Below, in pieces: positions 27,635 through 37,436 of a stretch of 39,299 bases of DNA. Location: positions 1-39,299 of the forward strand of contig JABDPT010000189.1 in the NCBI GenBank assembly GCA_013042605.1, written 5' to 3'. A program made the translations under genes and the position numbers. The stretch comes from Paracoccaceae bacterium (lineage in GTDB: Bacteria > Pseudomonadota > Alphaproteobacteria > Rhodobacterales > Rhodobacteraceae). Positions within the stretch are counted from its first letter, which is position 1. Every line of letters starts with the position of its first letter. The notes beneath the pieces are model-generated. The model saw nothing but the letters and a program-made list of their open reading frames with translations. It searched no databases and was not told the origin of the DNA.

Positions 27635-28054
27635 CTAAGAGTGATTTGTCGTCTTCCAGGACCGGGCCATACCGCCCGCCAGATCGCTGAGGATAGGACA
27701 GTCCGGGCGCTCGTCGCCATGGCAGGACTTGACCAGATGCGATAGCGTCTTGCGCATGGATTGAAGCAGTGCGATCTTGTCGTCAATCGCAGTCAGATGC
27801 TCTTCGGCAACTGCTTTCACCTGTGCACTTTCACGGCTTTCGTCTTCATAAAGGTCGAGAAGGGTCCGGCAGTCTTCGATGGAAAACCCGAGTGCCCGCG
27901 CACGACCGAGGAACGCCAGCTTGTGCAAGTCGGTTTCACGGAACGCCCGGTAGCCGTTTCCGCTTCGAAGCGGGCGAACCAGTCCGATATCCTCGTAATA
28001 GCGAATGGTCTTGGGCGGGAGGCCCGAGCGTTCCGCGACTTCTCCGATGTTCAT
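27635..28054 (-). CDS. cueR: Cu(I)-responsive MerR-family regulator
   Basis: MNIGEVAERSGLPPKTIRYYEDIGLVRPLRSGNGYRAF; C-terminal CHGDERPDCPIL metal loop. Confidence 0.92.
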   Translation of the reverse strand: MNIGEVAERSGLPPKTIRYYEDIGLVRPLRSGNGYRAFRETDLHKLAFLGRARALGFSIEDCRTLLDLYEDESRESAQVKAVAEEHLTAIDDKIALLQSMRKTLSHLVKSCHGDERPDCPILSDLAGGMARSWKTTNHS

Positions 28055-28067
28055 GGGATAGAGCCTC

Positions 28068-30578
28068 CTATTCTGCCGGTTGGGTCCGGGTCTGCGGGAC
28101 AGATGCCTCGGCCCGTGGTTGTTCGTTCATTGCGGGGGCAATGCGGCGAAGGCGTAGGGCATTGGTCAGGACCGATACCGAAGACAGCGCCATCGCGCCC
28201 GCGGCGAAGACCGGCGACAACAAAAGCCCGAAGGCCGGGTACAGCACGCCGGCCGCCACCGGGATCAACGCCACATTGTATCCGAACGCCCAGACGAGGT
28301 TCTGCCGGATGTTCGACATCGTCCGCTTCGACACCTCGACAGCGTTCACAACGCCGCGCAGGTCGCCTGACATGAGCACCACATCGGCGGATTCGATGGC
28401 TACGTCCGTGCCGGTGCCGATGGCAATGCCCACGTCTGCATGCGCGAGCGCGGGGGCATCGTTGATCCCGTCGCCGACAAAGGCGATCTTGCGCCCCCCT
28501 GCCCTGAGGTCATCGAGTGCTGCGACCTTTCCGTCCGGCAACACGCCGGCGATCACATGGTCGATCCCGGTCTCGCGGGCGATGGCCTCTGCCGTCTCCT
28601 GTTTGTCGCCGGTGATCATGGCGACCTGAAAGCCGCGGTCGTGCAGGGCGGAGATCGCCGCGCGGCTCGCCGGTTTCACCGGGTCGGCAACCGCGATCAC
28701 GGCTGCCAATTTGCCATCGACGGCCGCATAGAGCGCGGTGCGACCCCGATTGGCGAGATCCCTCTCCGTATCGACAAGGCCAGCGATATCGACATTTTCG
28801 CGGATCATATAGCGATCCGCGCCGACCATGACCTCGTGCCCATCGACCATCGCCGCGACGCCGTATCCCGTTACGGAACGGAAGCCTGAGGCTGTGGGGA
28901 CCGAGATGCCTTCGCTCCGCGCGCCCCGGACGATGGCTTCGGCGATGGGATGCTCTGACTGGTCCTCTACGGCCGCGATCTGAGCGAGAACGGTTTCGCG
29001 GTCGAAGTCGTCGCTAACGACGACATCCGTCAGCGTCGGCTTGCCTTCCGTCACGGTCCCGGTCTTGTCGACCGCAATCACGTCGACGTACGACAGTTCC
29101 TGAAGCGCGTCACCCTTGCGGAACAGCACTCCCATCTCTGCCGCCCGGCCTGTGCCCACCATGATCGAGGTGGGCGTGGCCAGCCCCATGGCACAGGGGC
29201 AGGCGATGATCAAAACAGACACCCCCGCCACAAGCGCGAAGGTCAGCGCCGGGTCCGGGCCGATCGCCAGCCAGACAACAACTGTCAGGGCCGCCAAAGC
29301 CATGACGGCGGGCACGAACCAGAGCGTTACCCGGTCCACCAGTCCCTGGATCGGCAGCTTGGCACCCTGCGCCTCTTCGACCATGCGGATGATCTGCGCG
29401 AGCGTGGTGTCAGCGCCCACGCGAGACGCCCGGAACGTCAGGCTGCCGGTGCCGTTGACCGTGCCGCCCGTGACGGTGGCACCTGCGGTTTTGGCAACCG
29501 GAACGGGCTCGCCCGTTATCATGCTTTCGTCGACATTGCTGGTTCCATCGACGACTTCGCCATCGACCGGAATCCGCTCGCCCGGGCGCACGAGGATCGT
29601 ATCGCCCGGCCTGAGCGCATCGACGTCTACTTCGATGGTCTCTCCATCCCGCAAGATACGCGCGGTACGCACCTGAAGCCCGAGCAGCGCCTGTATCGCG
29701 GCGCCCGTCCTCCCCTTGGCGCGCGCTTCGAGCCAGCGGCCAATGAGGATAAGCACGACGATCACGGCGGCGGCTTCGAAATAGACCGCCCGCACGCCTT
29801 CAGGCAGCAGGGCCGGCAGGAACGTGGCAACAACCGAATAAGTCCATGCCGCGCCCGTTCCGACCGCGACGAGGCTGTTCATGTCCGGGGCCGCGCGAAG
29901 CAGTGCCGGGATGCCCTTGGTGAAGAAATGCCGTCCCGGGCCGAAGAGAACGATGGTCGCCAAAACAAACTGGATGATCCAGGACGTCTGGGTCCCGATG
30001 GTATTCGCGATCAGATGATGGAAGGCGGGGATCAGATGGGCGCCCATTTCCAGAATGAAGACGGGGAGCGTCAGCACCGCCGCCAGAAAAACATTGCGGC
30101 GCAGGTTGTCCGCCTCTTCCGCCTTGCGCTCTACGCGCGACTGGCTGGCGTTGGCCTCTGCCACCTCGGCCGGATACCCAATCGCAGCAGTCGCGGCCAT
30201 CAGGTCGGCGGGTGTGGTCGTCCCTTCGAGATAGTCCACCATGGCGGTTTCCGCGGCGAGGTTCACGGTAACCGACAGCACCCCCGGCACATCCGCGAGC
30301 GCCTTGTCGACGCGGCCCACGCAGGACGCGCAGGACATCGATGCGATGTTCAGGGTGAGCCGGGCCTTGCGCGCCGGATACCCCAGCTTGTCGAGCGCCT
30401 GTGCGGCGTCTTGCAGACGGCCGGGATCATCGACCGACAGATGCGCCGATTCAGATGCGAGGTTGACAGACACATCCGAGACGCCGTCCAGCGCCGCGAG
30501 CGTCTTTTCGACACGGCCCACGCAAGACGCGCAGGTCATGCCTTCGATATTGAGATTGGCTTGCGTGTTGTGGGTCAT
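28068..30578 (-). CDS. copA: Copper-translocating P1B-type ATPase
   Basis: Two [20 protein letters not shown] metal-binding domains, [47 protein letters not shown]. Confidence 0.97.
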   Translation of the reverse strand: MTHNTQANLNIEGMTCASCVGRVEKTLAALDGVSDVSVNLASESAHLSVDDPGRLQDAAQALDKLGYPARKARLTLNIASMSCASCVGRVDKALADVPGVLSVTVNLAAETAMVDYLEGTTTPADLMAATAAIGYPAEVAEANASQSRVERKAEEADNLRRNVFLAAVLTLPVFILEMGAHLIPAFHHLIANTIGTQTSWIIQFVLATIVLFGPGRHFFTKGIPALLRAAPDMNSLVAVGTGAAWTYSVVATFLPALLPEGVRAVYFEAAAVIVVLILIGRWLEARAKGRTGAAIQALLGLQVRTARILRDGETIEVDVDALRPGDTILVRPGERIPVDGEVVDGTSNVDESMITGEPVPVAKTAGATVTGGTVNGTGSLTFRASRVGADTTLAQIIRMVEEAQGAKLPIQGLVDRVTLWFVPAVMALAALTVVVWLAIGPDPALTFALVAGVSVLIIACPCAMGLATPTSIMVGTGRAAEMGVLFRKGDALQELSYVDVIAVDKTGTVTEGKPTLTDVVVSDDFDRETVLAQIAAVEDQSEHPIAEAIVRGARSEGISVPTASGFRSVTGYGVAAMVDGHEVMVGADRYMIRENVDIAGLVDTERDLANRGRTALYAAVDGKLAAVIAVADPVKPASRAAISALHDRGFQVAMITGDKQETAEAIARETGIDHVIAGVLPDGKVAALDDLRAGGRKIAFVGDGINDAPALAHADVGIAIGTGTDVAIESADVVLMSGDLRGVVNAVEVSKRTMSNIRQNLVWAFGYNVALIPVAAGVLYPAFGLLLSPVFAAGAMALSSVSVLTNALRLRRIAPAMNEQPRAEASVPQTRTQPAE

Positions 30579-30614
30579 AGCGTTTCGCCTCATCTTCTGT
30601 TCGAATTACATATA

Positions 30615-30637
30615 GGGCTTCCAGTGACTGGAAGCTC
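30615..30637 (-). promoter_or_regulatory. CueR-type operator for copA
   Basis: gggCTTCCAGtgaCTGGAAGctc, MerR/CueR-like dyad upstream of copA. Confidence 0.75.
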
Positions 30638-30686
30638 AATAGGGCAGAAGATTTTTTTTCGCGCTGCCCTAGCCACCCTATTTCAC

Positions 30687-30712
30687 TTGACCTTCCACTT
30701 GCTGGAATCCCT
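30687..30712 (+). promoter_or_regulatory. CueR-type promoter for copZ
   Basis: TTGACCTTCCACTTGCTGGAATCCCT, close to the CueR consensus ACCTTCC...GCTGGAA. Confidence 0.8.
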
Positions 30713-30742
30713 ATCTCAAGCCAAGCAAGGAAAGGACCGAAC

Positions 30743-30937
30743 ATGAAATTCCACGTCCCGGACATGAGCTGCGGCCATTGCACGGCTGCGATCACCAAGG
30801 AAATCACGGCCCTCGATCCGCAGGCCAAGGTCGCAACCGACCTTGACGCACGCACGGTCGAGGTCATGACAGGGCAGCCGAACGCCGCCGTGATCGATGC
30901 CATCAAGGCCGCAGGATACGAAGCGGCGCCGGTCTGA
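30743..30937 (+). CDS. copZ: Heavy-metal-associated domain copper chaperone
   Basis: MKFHVPDMSCGHCTAAITKEITALDPQAKVATDLDARTVEV. Confidence 0.9.
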   Translation: MKFHVPDMSCGHCTAAITKEITALDPQAKVATDLDARTVEVMTGQPNAAVIDAIKAAGYEAAPV

Positions 30938-30941
30938 GCTA

Positions 30942-31097
30942 TTAACGTGCCTCGCTTGCAAGGTGGATCATCTGATCCACCTCGATCACGCCAGGTGCGA
31001 GCGCGTCACCGATCACCGATGATGGCGTTCCATTGACGCCTAGCGCGCGGCTCACCTCAACGAAACCCGCGCCCGAGAGAGGCGTCGCCCGGTTCAT
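30942..31097 (-). pseudogene. C-terminal fragment of DsbA-family protein
   Basis: MNRATPLSGAGFVEVSRALGVNGTPSSVIGDALAPGVIEVDQMIHLASEAR*; GVNGTP-VIGD is the DsbA cis-Pro region; ATG overlaps multicopper oxidase stop. Confidence 0.65.
30961..30982. repeat. 22-bp palindrome (10-bp arms, 2-nt centre) between convergent copZ and dsbA fragment
   Basis: AGGTGGATCA-tc-TGATCCACCT. Confidence 0.65.
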
Positions 31098-32482
31098 GCC
31101 ACGTCAATCCAGGTCATCATTCCCGAGGCCGCGTGCGACAGCATATGGCAGTGCAGCAGCCATTTACCGGGGTTGTCCGCCACAAAGGCGATATCACGGA
31201 CCTCGCCGCGATCGAGAAGTGTCGTATCCCGGAGCGGTCCGAGGCTGCCGTCCGGCGCAAGCTCGTGGAAGTGCATGCCGTGTAGATGCATGGCATGGGG
31301 GAACGCCGTTTCATTGGCGATCTTCAAACGCACCGTCTCGCCCCGCGACAAGGTTGCGAGCGGTGCTCCGTCCATGCCGCCAACGCTGCCGTTGAACGCC
31401 CAGAAGTTGCCGGACTGCATCATGTCGCGCATGGACGACATCCGCCCGCCCATCATGCCACCGCGCATGCCGCCCATGGCGCCGCCCTCCATGAGCAGAG
31501 CCAGGCCGCGGGCCTCTGCCAGATCGGGCATCGCATGGACGTTCGGCGGCAGCGGCCGAGGCGCGGCCCTTCGAGACCGGGCACTGTCGCCCGCCACTTC
31601 GAAAGCGACCTGCGAGAAACTCTCATTGCGGTCGAGATGCAGGATGTGTCCCGCGCCACCTGTGTCCGCCGTCACATCGACGATCAGATCGATCCGCTGC
31701 GCAGGGGCGAGGAGGAATGATCCCTCCACTTGCCTTGGCTGGGCGAGAGGCATGCCGTCCACTGCAACGATCCAACCGTCAAGACCGTCGAGCGCCAGCT
31801 GAAAGACGCGCGCGTTGGCAGCATTGATCAGGCGCAGTCGCAGACGCTCGGTGCGCTTGACCGGTTTGGACAGATTGTAGGTGCCGTTCGTAGTGATGTA
31901 GTTCCCGAGCCGCCCGGCATGGCTAAGGTCGTGCATCGCTCCGAAGGTGTCCGCGATCTGTGCGGTGTCCGGGTCGATGAGCCAATCGTCCAGGATCAGG
32001 ACCTCTTCGTGATCGATATCGAGGAGGTCGGGTTCCTCGATGATCAGCGCGCCATGAAGGCCGCGCGCCACCTGTTCGAAGGATCGGTTGTGCGCATGGT
32101 ACCAATAGGTTCCTGCATCGGGCACGATGAAGTCGTAGTCGAATGATGCGCCGGGCGCGATGGCGTCCTGGGTGAGACCGGCCACGCCGTCCATGGCATT
32201 GTCGATGCGGATACCATGCCAATGTGCCGACGTCGCATCGGGCAAGTCATTCATCAGTCGCTTCTGCACCCGTGCACCCTGCGCCACCCGGATTTCCGGC
32301 CCCGGCGCCATCCCCTCGAAGTCCCAAATTCGGGTTTGGCCATAGTTTTCCGGTAGAAGCTGAACATCGGCGACACGGGCGTTGAGCCCACCTGGAGCGG
32401 CGGCGGCACCTTTTGCACCGAGAACTGCAAATGCTGTCCCCGTGGCGAGCAACTGTCTTCGGTTGAGTTTCATGGTCGTCAA
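31094..32482 (-). CDS. Multicopper oxidase (CueO-like) with Met-rich insert
   Basis: SAHWHGIRIDN, YWYHAHNRSFEQVARGLHGALII, FPHAMHLHGMHFHEL, KWLLHCHMLSHAASGMM; MRGGMMGGRMSSMRDMM insert; Tat-like RRQLLA. Confidence 0.93.
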   Translation of the reverse strand: MTTMKLNRRQLLATGTAFAVLGAKGAAAAPGGLNARVADVQLLPENYGQTRIWDFEGMAPGPEIRVAQGARVQKRLMNDLPDATSAHWHGIRIDNAMDGVAGLTQDAIAPGASFDYDFIVPDAGTYWYHAHNRSFEQVARGLHGALIIEEPDLLDIDHEEVLILDDWLIDPDTAQIADTFGAMHDLSHAGRLGNYITTNGTYNLSKPVKRTERLRLRLINAANARVFQLALDGLDGWIVAVDGMPLAQPRQVEGSFLLAPAQRIDLIVDVTADTGGAGHILHLDRNESFSQVAFEVAGDSARSRRAAPRPLPPNVHAMPDLAEARGLALLMEGGAMGGMRGGMMGGRMSSMRDMMQSGNFWAFNGSVGGMDGAPLATLSRGETVRLKIANETAFPHAMHLHGMHFHELAPDGSLGPLRDTTLLDRGEVRDIAFVADNPGKWLLHCHMLSHAASGMMTWIDVA

Positions 32483-33110
32483 TCACTCTCGATTTCGGAC
32501 AGGTCGTTGTCCATGATGTAGGTCGCCATGGCAGTTAGGTCGGCGTCGCTCAGAAACGCGGTTCCATAATTCACAACTTCCGCCATGTTGCCGCCAAAAA
32601 CGTCACCTTCCGGCGTGATGCCAGTGCGGAGCGCGTAGGCCAAGCTGTCCACGTCCCGACCAGCGTCTTTTAGATCGGACGGCATAATAGTGGGCGCACG
32701 TTTGTCGCACGGCAAGCTATCATTTGCGTCAAAGATGCGGGTGCCGATCCGGGCCCCGGCCAAGTTTCGGTCCGTATGACAAGCGCCGCAATGGGCGGCC
32801 CCGCGAGCCAGCCATTTGCCGCGGTTCCAGGCCTCACCGCGTCCGATTTCGGAGGCCGTGTCCGGCTCTGACAGGTAGGCGGCCCGCCAGAGCTTCAAGC
32901 CTGAGCAATGATCGAAAGGAAAACTGGCCGTGTGCTGCGGCGAGGGCTTTGAAACCGCTGGGACCGTTTGAAAGGCTGCCCAGAGATCGGCGATGTCCTG
33001 ATTGCTGAACAGCCGTAACCGGGTGTGTGAAGGTGGGATTGTACGGCTCGCCCGCTGGCGACGCGCCCTGGCGAACCGCCCGCAGCCTCGCTGCGCGCGC
33101 GACATGGACG
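32479..33110 (-). pseudogene. Cytochrome c, frameshifted and N-terminally truncated
   Basis: C-terminal GAAHCGACHTDRNLAGARIG heme site intact; upstream VRQGASPAGEPYNPTFTH lies in another frame from RLFSNQDIADLWAAFQTVP; preceding frame hits a stop; start approximate. Confidence 0.65.
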
Positions 33111-33195
33111 TTTTACGCGATACCGGGCGGTCAACCGCTCTCGACAACGATGCCCATGACGCTACTGTAGAGAGCAACACGAAAAGGAGCCACCA

Positions 33196-33645
33196 TTGAA
33201 ACGACGGAGCTTTCTGTTTTACAGCGCGGCGCTGGGGCTGACACGCCCCGTTTTCGCCGGCACCACCCCGGCTATGCAGGTCTTCAAAACTCCGACCTGC
33301 GGCTGCTGCACCGCCTGGGTCGAACATATCCGGCAAGCCGGGTTCTCGGTGGATGCGCAGGATGTCGATCAGGATGCGCTTTATGCGTTCAACGACCGGT
33401 TGCAAATCGCACCGGAGCTTGTCGGATGCCATACGGCGGTGATCGGCGACTACTTCATCGAAGGCCATGTGCCCGCGTCGGATATCGTACGCCTGCTGGC
33501 CGAGCGGCCGGTGGCGCGCGGGCTGACCGTACCCGGCATGCCTATGAGTTCGCCCGGCATGGGCGGGCCTGGCGCCGGGGATGCGTTCGAAACGCTGCTT
33601 GTCGGACCTGACGGGTCGACATCCGTCTTTGCCAGCCACAGCTAG
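33196..33645 (+). CDS. DUF411 family metal-binding protein
   Basis: MQVFKTPTCGCCTAWVEHIRQAGFSVDAQDV...LQIAPELVGCHTAVIGDYFIEGHVPASDIVRLLAERP. Confidence 0.93.
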   Translation: MKRRSFLFYSAALGLTRPVFAGTTPAMQVFKTPTCGCCTAWVEHIRQAGFSVDAQDVDQDALYAFNDRLQIAPELVGCHTAVIGDYFIEGHVPASDIVRLLAERPVARGLTVPGMPMSSPGMGGPGAGDAFETLLVGPDGSTSVFASHS

Positions 33646-34128
33646 GACGTAGCCGAGAGCTGGTTAGTACCGTGGGTCGGGTTGATGACACGTCCCGCGT
33701 CGACGAGTGCCCGAAACGCGCGGTACAGCGCTTCGTAGCTGACGTGCAAAAGCGGCAGGAACTCCAAGGACGGTGCCGTTGCGTAAGCCGGTAACCGGCC
33801 CGGCCTTCACGCGCTCTTCCGCATTCCGAATGCCGACGAATTCGAGAAGCTGTCTTTGCGCCTGTATCGGTCTGGCCGCCTTGTTGATTTTAATTAACTC
33901 ACTAGCTTCGATCACAAGAGCGTCGCAGTGGTAGTACGGACCGATCCATCTTATCCTAGGGACACAGGCTCTGGTCTGCCACCCCGCCCCGTGTGATCGA
34001 GATGGGGTTGCGCAGCTTTTGGGCCAGCGGAGGCGGCAACGAAACAGAACGCTTCGACTGCTTCTTGATCCGGATCAGCTATCGCCATCGCCACCCTGTG
34101 TAAGGTCACGACTGTATCTTGATTCTGG

Positions 34129-34977
34129 GTGTCTCCGATGTCCTATTCCGCCGAAATCCAACACAAGCCGTCCGGCTTGGGTGGTCTTGTCGCGTTTTTC
34201 ATCATCGCCTTCGCGATTACCTGGGGTGTGATCGGCGCATACATTTTCTGGCCCGACGCGATGGCAGCCAGGTTCGGAGCGATCAGCGGCAGCCATCCGT
34301 TCTACTTCCTTGCCACATGGGCCCCGGCGATCTCTGCTATAGTGATTGTATTCGCATTCACAGGTCTGGCCGGAGTGCGTGGGCTGCTCTCACGTTTATT
34401 GATGTGGAGGTGCCCGCCGCCTTGGTGGGCCTTCATCCTTATCGGACTACCGCTTGTCTTCATGACCGGGTCGCTGATCAAGGGCGGTCCGCTGCTGGCG
34501 CCGCTTCCCCCGGAAGGCGCAGGACCGATGGTATCGCTGATGGTCATGATGCTGTTTCTCGGCCCGGTCGAGGAACTGGGCTGGCGGGGCGTCGCGCAAC
34601 CGCTCTTACAGCGTCATGTCGCGCCATTCTGGGCCGGGGCGATCATCGGCACAGCTTGGGGCGTCTGGCACCTGCCCGCATTTTACCTTGCCGGTGTCGT
34701 CTACGAGAACTGGAGCTTCCTGCCCTTCCTGATCGGCAACATCGTGTTGGCGATCCTCATCACTCCGATCTTCAACGCCGCCCGTGGTAGCCTGCTGTTG
34801 CCGGTGCTGTTCCACTGGACCCTCATCAACCCCTTCTGGCCGGACGCACAACCCTACGACACCTGGATCCTTGTCGTCGTCGCCGTCATCGTGGTCTGGT
34901 GGAACCGGGAGACGATGTTCACGCGTGAGGGGGCCGTGACGGAGGTCATTCCCAGAGAGGTGGGGGCCGAGCGATGA
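34129..34977 (+). CDS. CPBP family intramembrane glutamic protease
   Basis: FLGPVEELGWRGVAQPLLQ, GTAWGVWHLPAFYLAG; ATG 34138 is an alternative start. Confidence 0.88.
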   Translation: MSPMSYSAEIQHKPSGLGGLVAFFIIAFAITWGVIGAYIFWPDAMAARFGAISGSHPFYFLATWAPAISAIVIVFAFTGLAGVRGLLSRLLMWRCPPPWWAFILIGLPLVFMTGSLIKGGPLLAPLPPEGAGPMVSLMVMMLFLGPVEELGWRGVAQPLLQRHVAPFWAGAIIGTAWGVWHLPAFYLAGVVYENWSFLPFLIGNIVLAILITPIFNAARGSLLLPVLFHWTLINPFWPDAQPYDTWILVVVAVIVVWWNRETMFTREGAVTEVIPREVGAER

Positions 34978-36161
34978 GGCACCGTTTGCTTGCGGCGGCG
35001 GTGTTGGGAGCGACGGCGCTGGTTGCGTCGGTCACCAGCGCTGCGGAACGGACGCAGACCGAGGCGCTTCAGGATATGCTCGATACATTCCGGGACCTGT
35101 ACGGGTTTCCCGGTGCGACGGCCGCCATCGCGCTGCCGGACGGACAGATCGTCACCGCCGCTACGGGGTTCGCGGATGCCGAGGCGGGTGTTCCGATGGA
35201 GCCGGGCACGCGCATGTTGGCCGCCAGTATCGGCAAGACCTTTGTCGCCGCGACGGCGCTTGCGTTGGAGGCCGAGGGGCGCCTTGGGCGCGACGATTTG
35301 CTGTCGGCGCATCTGGGGACGCGCGCGTGGTTCGACCGGTTGCCCAACGCCGAGACCATCACACTGGGCGATCTTTTGCACCATACAAGCGGCCTGCCCG
35401 ATCACGTCCATATGGAGGCGTTCGGTGCCGAAATGGCGGCCCGCGTCGCGTCGGGTGACGATGCCCTTCCGCCCGAGGCCGCGATTGCGTTCGTTCTGGA
35501 CAGTGAGCCGCTCTTTGCCGCCGGGGATGGCTGGTCCTACACCGATACCGGGTATCTGCTTTTGGGTCTGGTGCTGGAAGACGTGGCGGGAGAGACCTAT
35601 TACAACGCGGTCACCGCGCGATTTCTGACCCCGCTCGAATTGTCCGACACGCGGCCATCGAACCTGCGGACCATCCCCGGGCTTGCGGTCGGCTATACGG
35701 CACCGGACAACCCGTTCGGGATGCCACCCCGCACGATGGACGACGAAGGCGCGCTGGTCTGGGACCCGGCGATGGAGTGGACCGGTGGCGGATTTGCCTC
35801 GACCTCGCGCGATCTTGCGAAATGGGGACAGACGCTTTTCACCGGGGCGGCGATGGAGGGTTCCTATCTCGACCGCCTACTTGACGGGGTTCCGGTGTCG
35901 CCCGACGCGCCGGGCGTGCTTTATGGGGCGGGGGTCGCGATCTATTCCGACACGCCGCGCGGACCGGTCTATGGGCATGGCGGCTGGATCCCCGGCTATG
36001 TCTCGAGCCTGCGGCACTATGCCGGGCACGAGCTGACCGTCGCGTTCCAGATCAACAGCGACGTCGGGATTGTCGATGACAGCACGGATCTGGTGCCCGC
36101 GATGGAGGCCGGTCTTGCCGATCTGGCAATCGAATTTGCACAGGAATTGGGCAGTCTCTAG
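34974..36161 (+). CDS. Exported class-C beta-lactamase-like serine hydrolase
   Basis: Signal peptide; AASIGKTFVAAT (SxxK), LLHHTSGLPDH, YTDTGYLLLG, YGHGGWIPGY; start overlaps CPBP stop. Confidence 0.9.
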   Translation: MRHRLLAAAVLGATALVASVTSAAERTQTEALQDMLDTFRDLYGFPGATAAIALPDGQIVTAATGFADAEAGVPMEPGTRMLAASIGKTFVAATALALEAEGRLGRDDLLSAHLGTRAWFDRLPNAETITLGDLLHHTSGLPDHVHMEAFGAEMAARVASGDDALPPEAAIAFVLDSEPLFAAGDGWSYTDTGYLLLGLVLEDVAGETYYNAVTARFLTPLELSDTRPSNLRTIPGLAVGYTAPDNPFGMPPRTMDDEGALVWDPAMEWTGGGFASTSRDLAKWGQTLFTGAAMEGSYLDRLLDGVPVSPDAPGVLYGAGVAIYSDTPRGPVYGHGGWIPGYVSSLRHYAGHELTVAFQINSDVGIVDDSTDLVPAMEAGLADLAIEFAQELGSL

Positions 36162-36322
36162 CGGGTCGCGGCCTTTCACCCGTCTTTTTCGCCGTGGCTT
36201 GGCCGTGCATCGGCGCAATATCGCCAAACGGACGAAAACACGCAAGAAAACTGCTCCAGATCAAGCCCGTTTTCACGGAATGATTTCAAGTGTTTCGCGG
36301 GTCATTCCTTGGAGGATTCGCA

Positions 36323-37414
36323 ATGGCATTCCTATCTCGCAGAACCGTTATCGGAACCGGGCTTTCCGTCGCCGCGCTCGGGGCTCTTGGCTATGGCCTT
36401 TGGCCCCGCATGGACGGCTATCTTGAAGAGGTTGAGCGGCAACGCCGGCTTTTGTCCGCGGATCCCGGGCTTGAGGAGCTTATCCGCATGGCGACGCTGG
36501 CCGCCAACGGGCACAACACCCAGCCGTGGAAATTCCGACTGGACGACGGGACGATCAGCATCCTGCCGGACCTGACGCGGCGGACCGAAGTAGTCGACCC
36601 CGACGATCACCATCTCTATGTCAGCCTTGGATGCGCGGCCGAGAACTTTGTCATCGCTGCCGCAGCCGCCGGGCAAGCCGCAGAGGTCGCGATCCTGGGC
36701 GGAATCGCGCCGCGGATCGACATCTCTCTTGCGCCCGGGGCCGCCATGCGCGGACCGTTTTACGAGGCGATCCCGCTTCGGCAGTCCACCCGCTCTGTCT
36801 ATGACGGGCAGCCTATATCGGCGGAAGATCTGGCGCTTCTGGAAGTGGCGGCGCGCGAGGATGGGGTATCGGTTCGAATTTTCACCGATGCCGCCGACCG
36901 CGACGCAATTCTAGACTTCGTGGTCGCGGGCAACAGCGCGCAGATGGACGACCCCGCCTGGGTGCAGGAATTGCGCGACTGGCTGCGGTTCAGTTCGACA
37001 AGCGCGGTTGAGACGGGCGACGGGCTGTTTGCGGCCTGTTCGGGCAACCCGGTTCTGCCGGACTGGATCGGAGGGCGGATGTTCGACGTGGTGTTCAAGA
37101 AAAAGGCCGAGAACCAGAAATACAGCGACCAGATCCGCTCGTCCGCGGGGGTCGCGGTGTTTCTTGGCGAACGGGACGACCTCGAACACTGGATCAAGGT
37201 GGGCCGCAGTTTTGAAAGGTTCGCGCTTCAGGCAACCGCGCTTGGTATCCGCAGCGCGCATATCAACCAGCCGATCGAAGATCCGGCGGTGCGCCCCGAA
37301 TTCGCGGACTGGCTGGGGCAGCCCGGCGCCCGCCCCGATCTGGTGATCCGTTTCGGACGCGCGCCCGCGATGCCGATGTCGCTGCGTCGCCCGGTGAGCG
37401 AGGTTTTGGTATGA
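36323..37414 (+). CDS. Acg-type nitroreductase-family FMN protein with Tat-like leader
   Basis: SRRTVIGTGLSVAALGALGYGL; MATLAANGHNTQPWKFRLDDGTISILPDLTRRTEVVDPDDHHLYVSLGCAAENF. Confidence 0.82.
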   Translation: MAFLSRRTVIGTGLSVAALGALGYGLWPRMDGYLEEVERQRRLLSADPGLEELIRMATLAANGHNTQPWKFRLDDGTISILPDLTRRTEVVDPDDHHLYVSLGCAAENFVIAAAAAGQAAEVAILGGIAPRIDISLAPGAAMRGPFYEAIPLRQSTRSVYDGQPISAEDLALLEVAAREDGVSVRIFTDAADRDAILDFVVAGNSAQMDDPAWVQELRDWLRFSSTSAVETGDGLFAACSGNPVLPDWIGGRMFDVVFKKKAENQKYSDQIRSSAGVAVFLGERDDLEHWIKVGRSFERFALQATALGIRSAHINQPIEDPAVRPEFADWLGQPGARPDLVIRFGRAPAMPMSLRRPVSEVLV

Positions 37415-37436
37415 GACCTTGCGGAAGGCCCAAGCG

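Noticed and set aside
33110-33639. N-terminal half of ORF 32479..33639
   Set aside because: Antisense to the well-supported DUF411 gene; only the downstream part is cytochrome c
33664-33915. 83-aa minus-strand ORF downstream of the DUF411 gene
   Set aside because: No motif recognised; could be a remnant but cannot be supported
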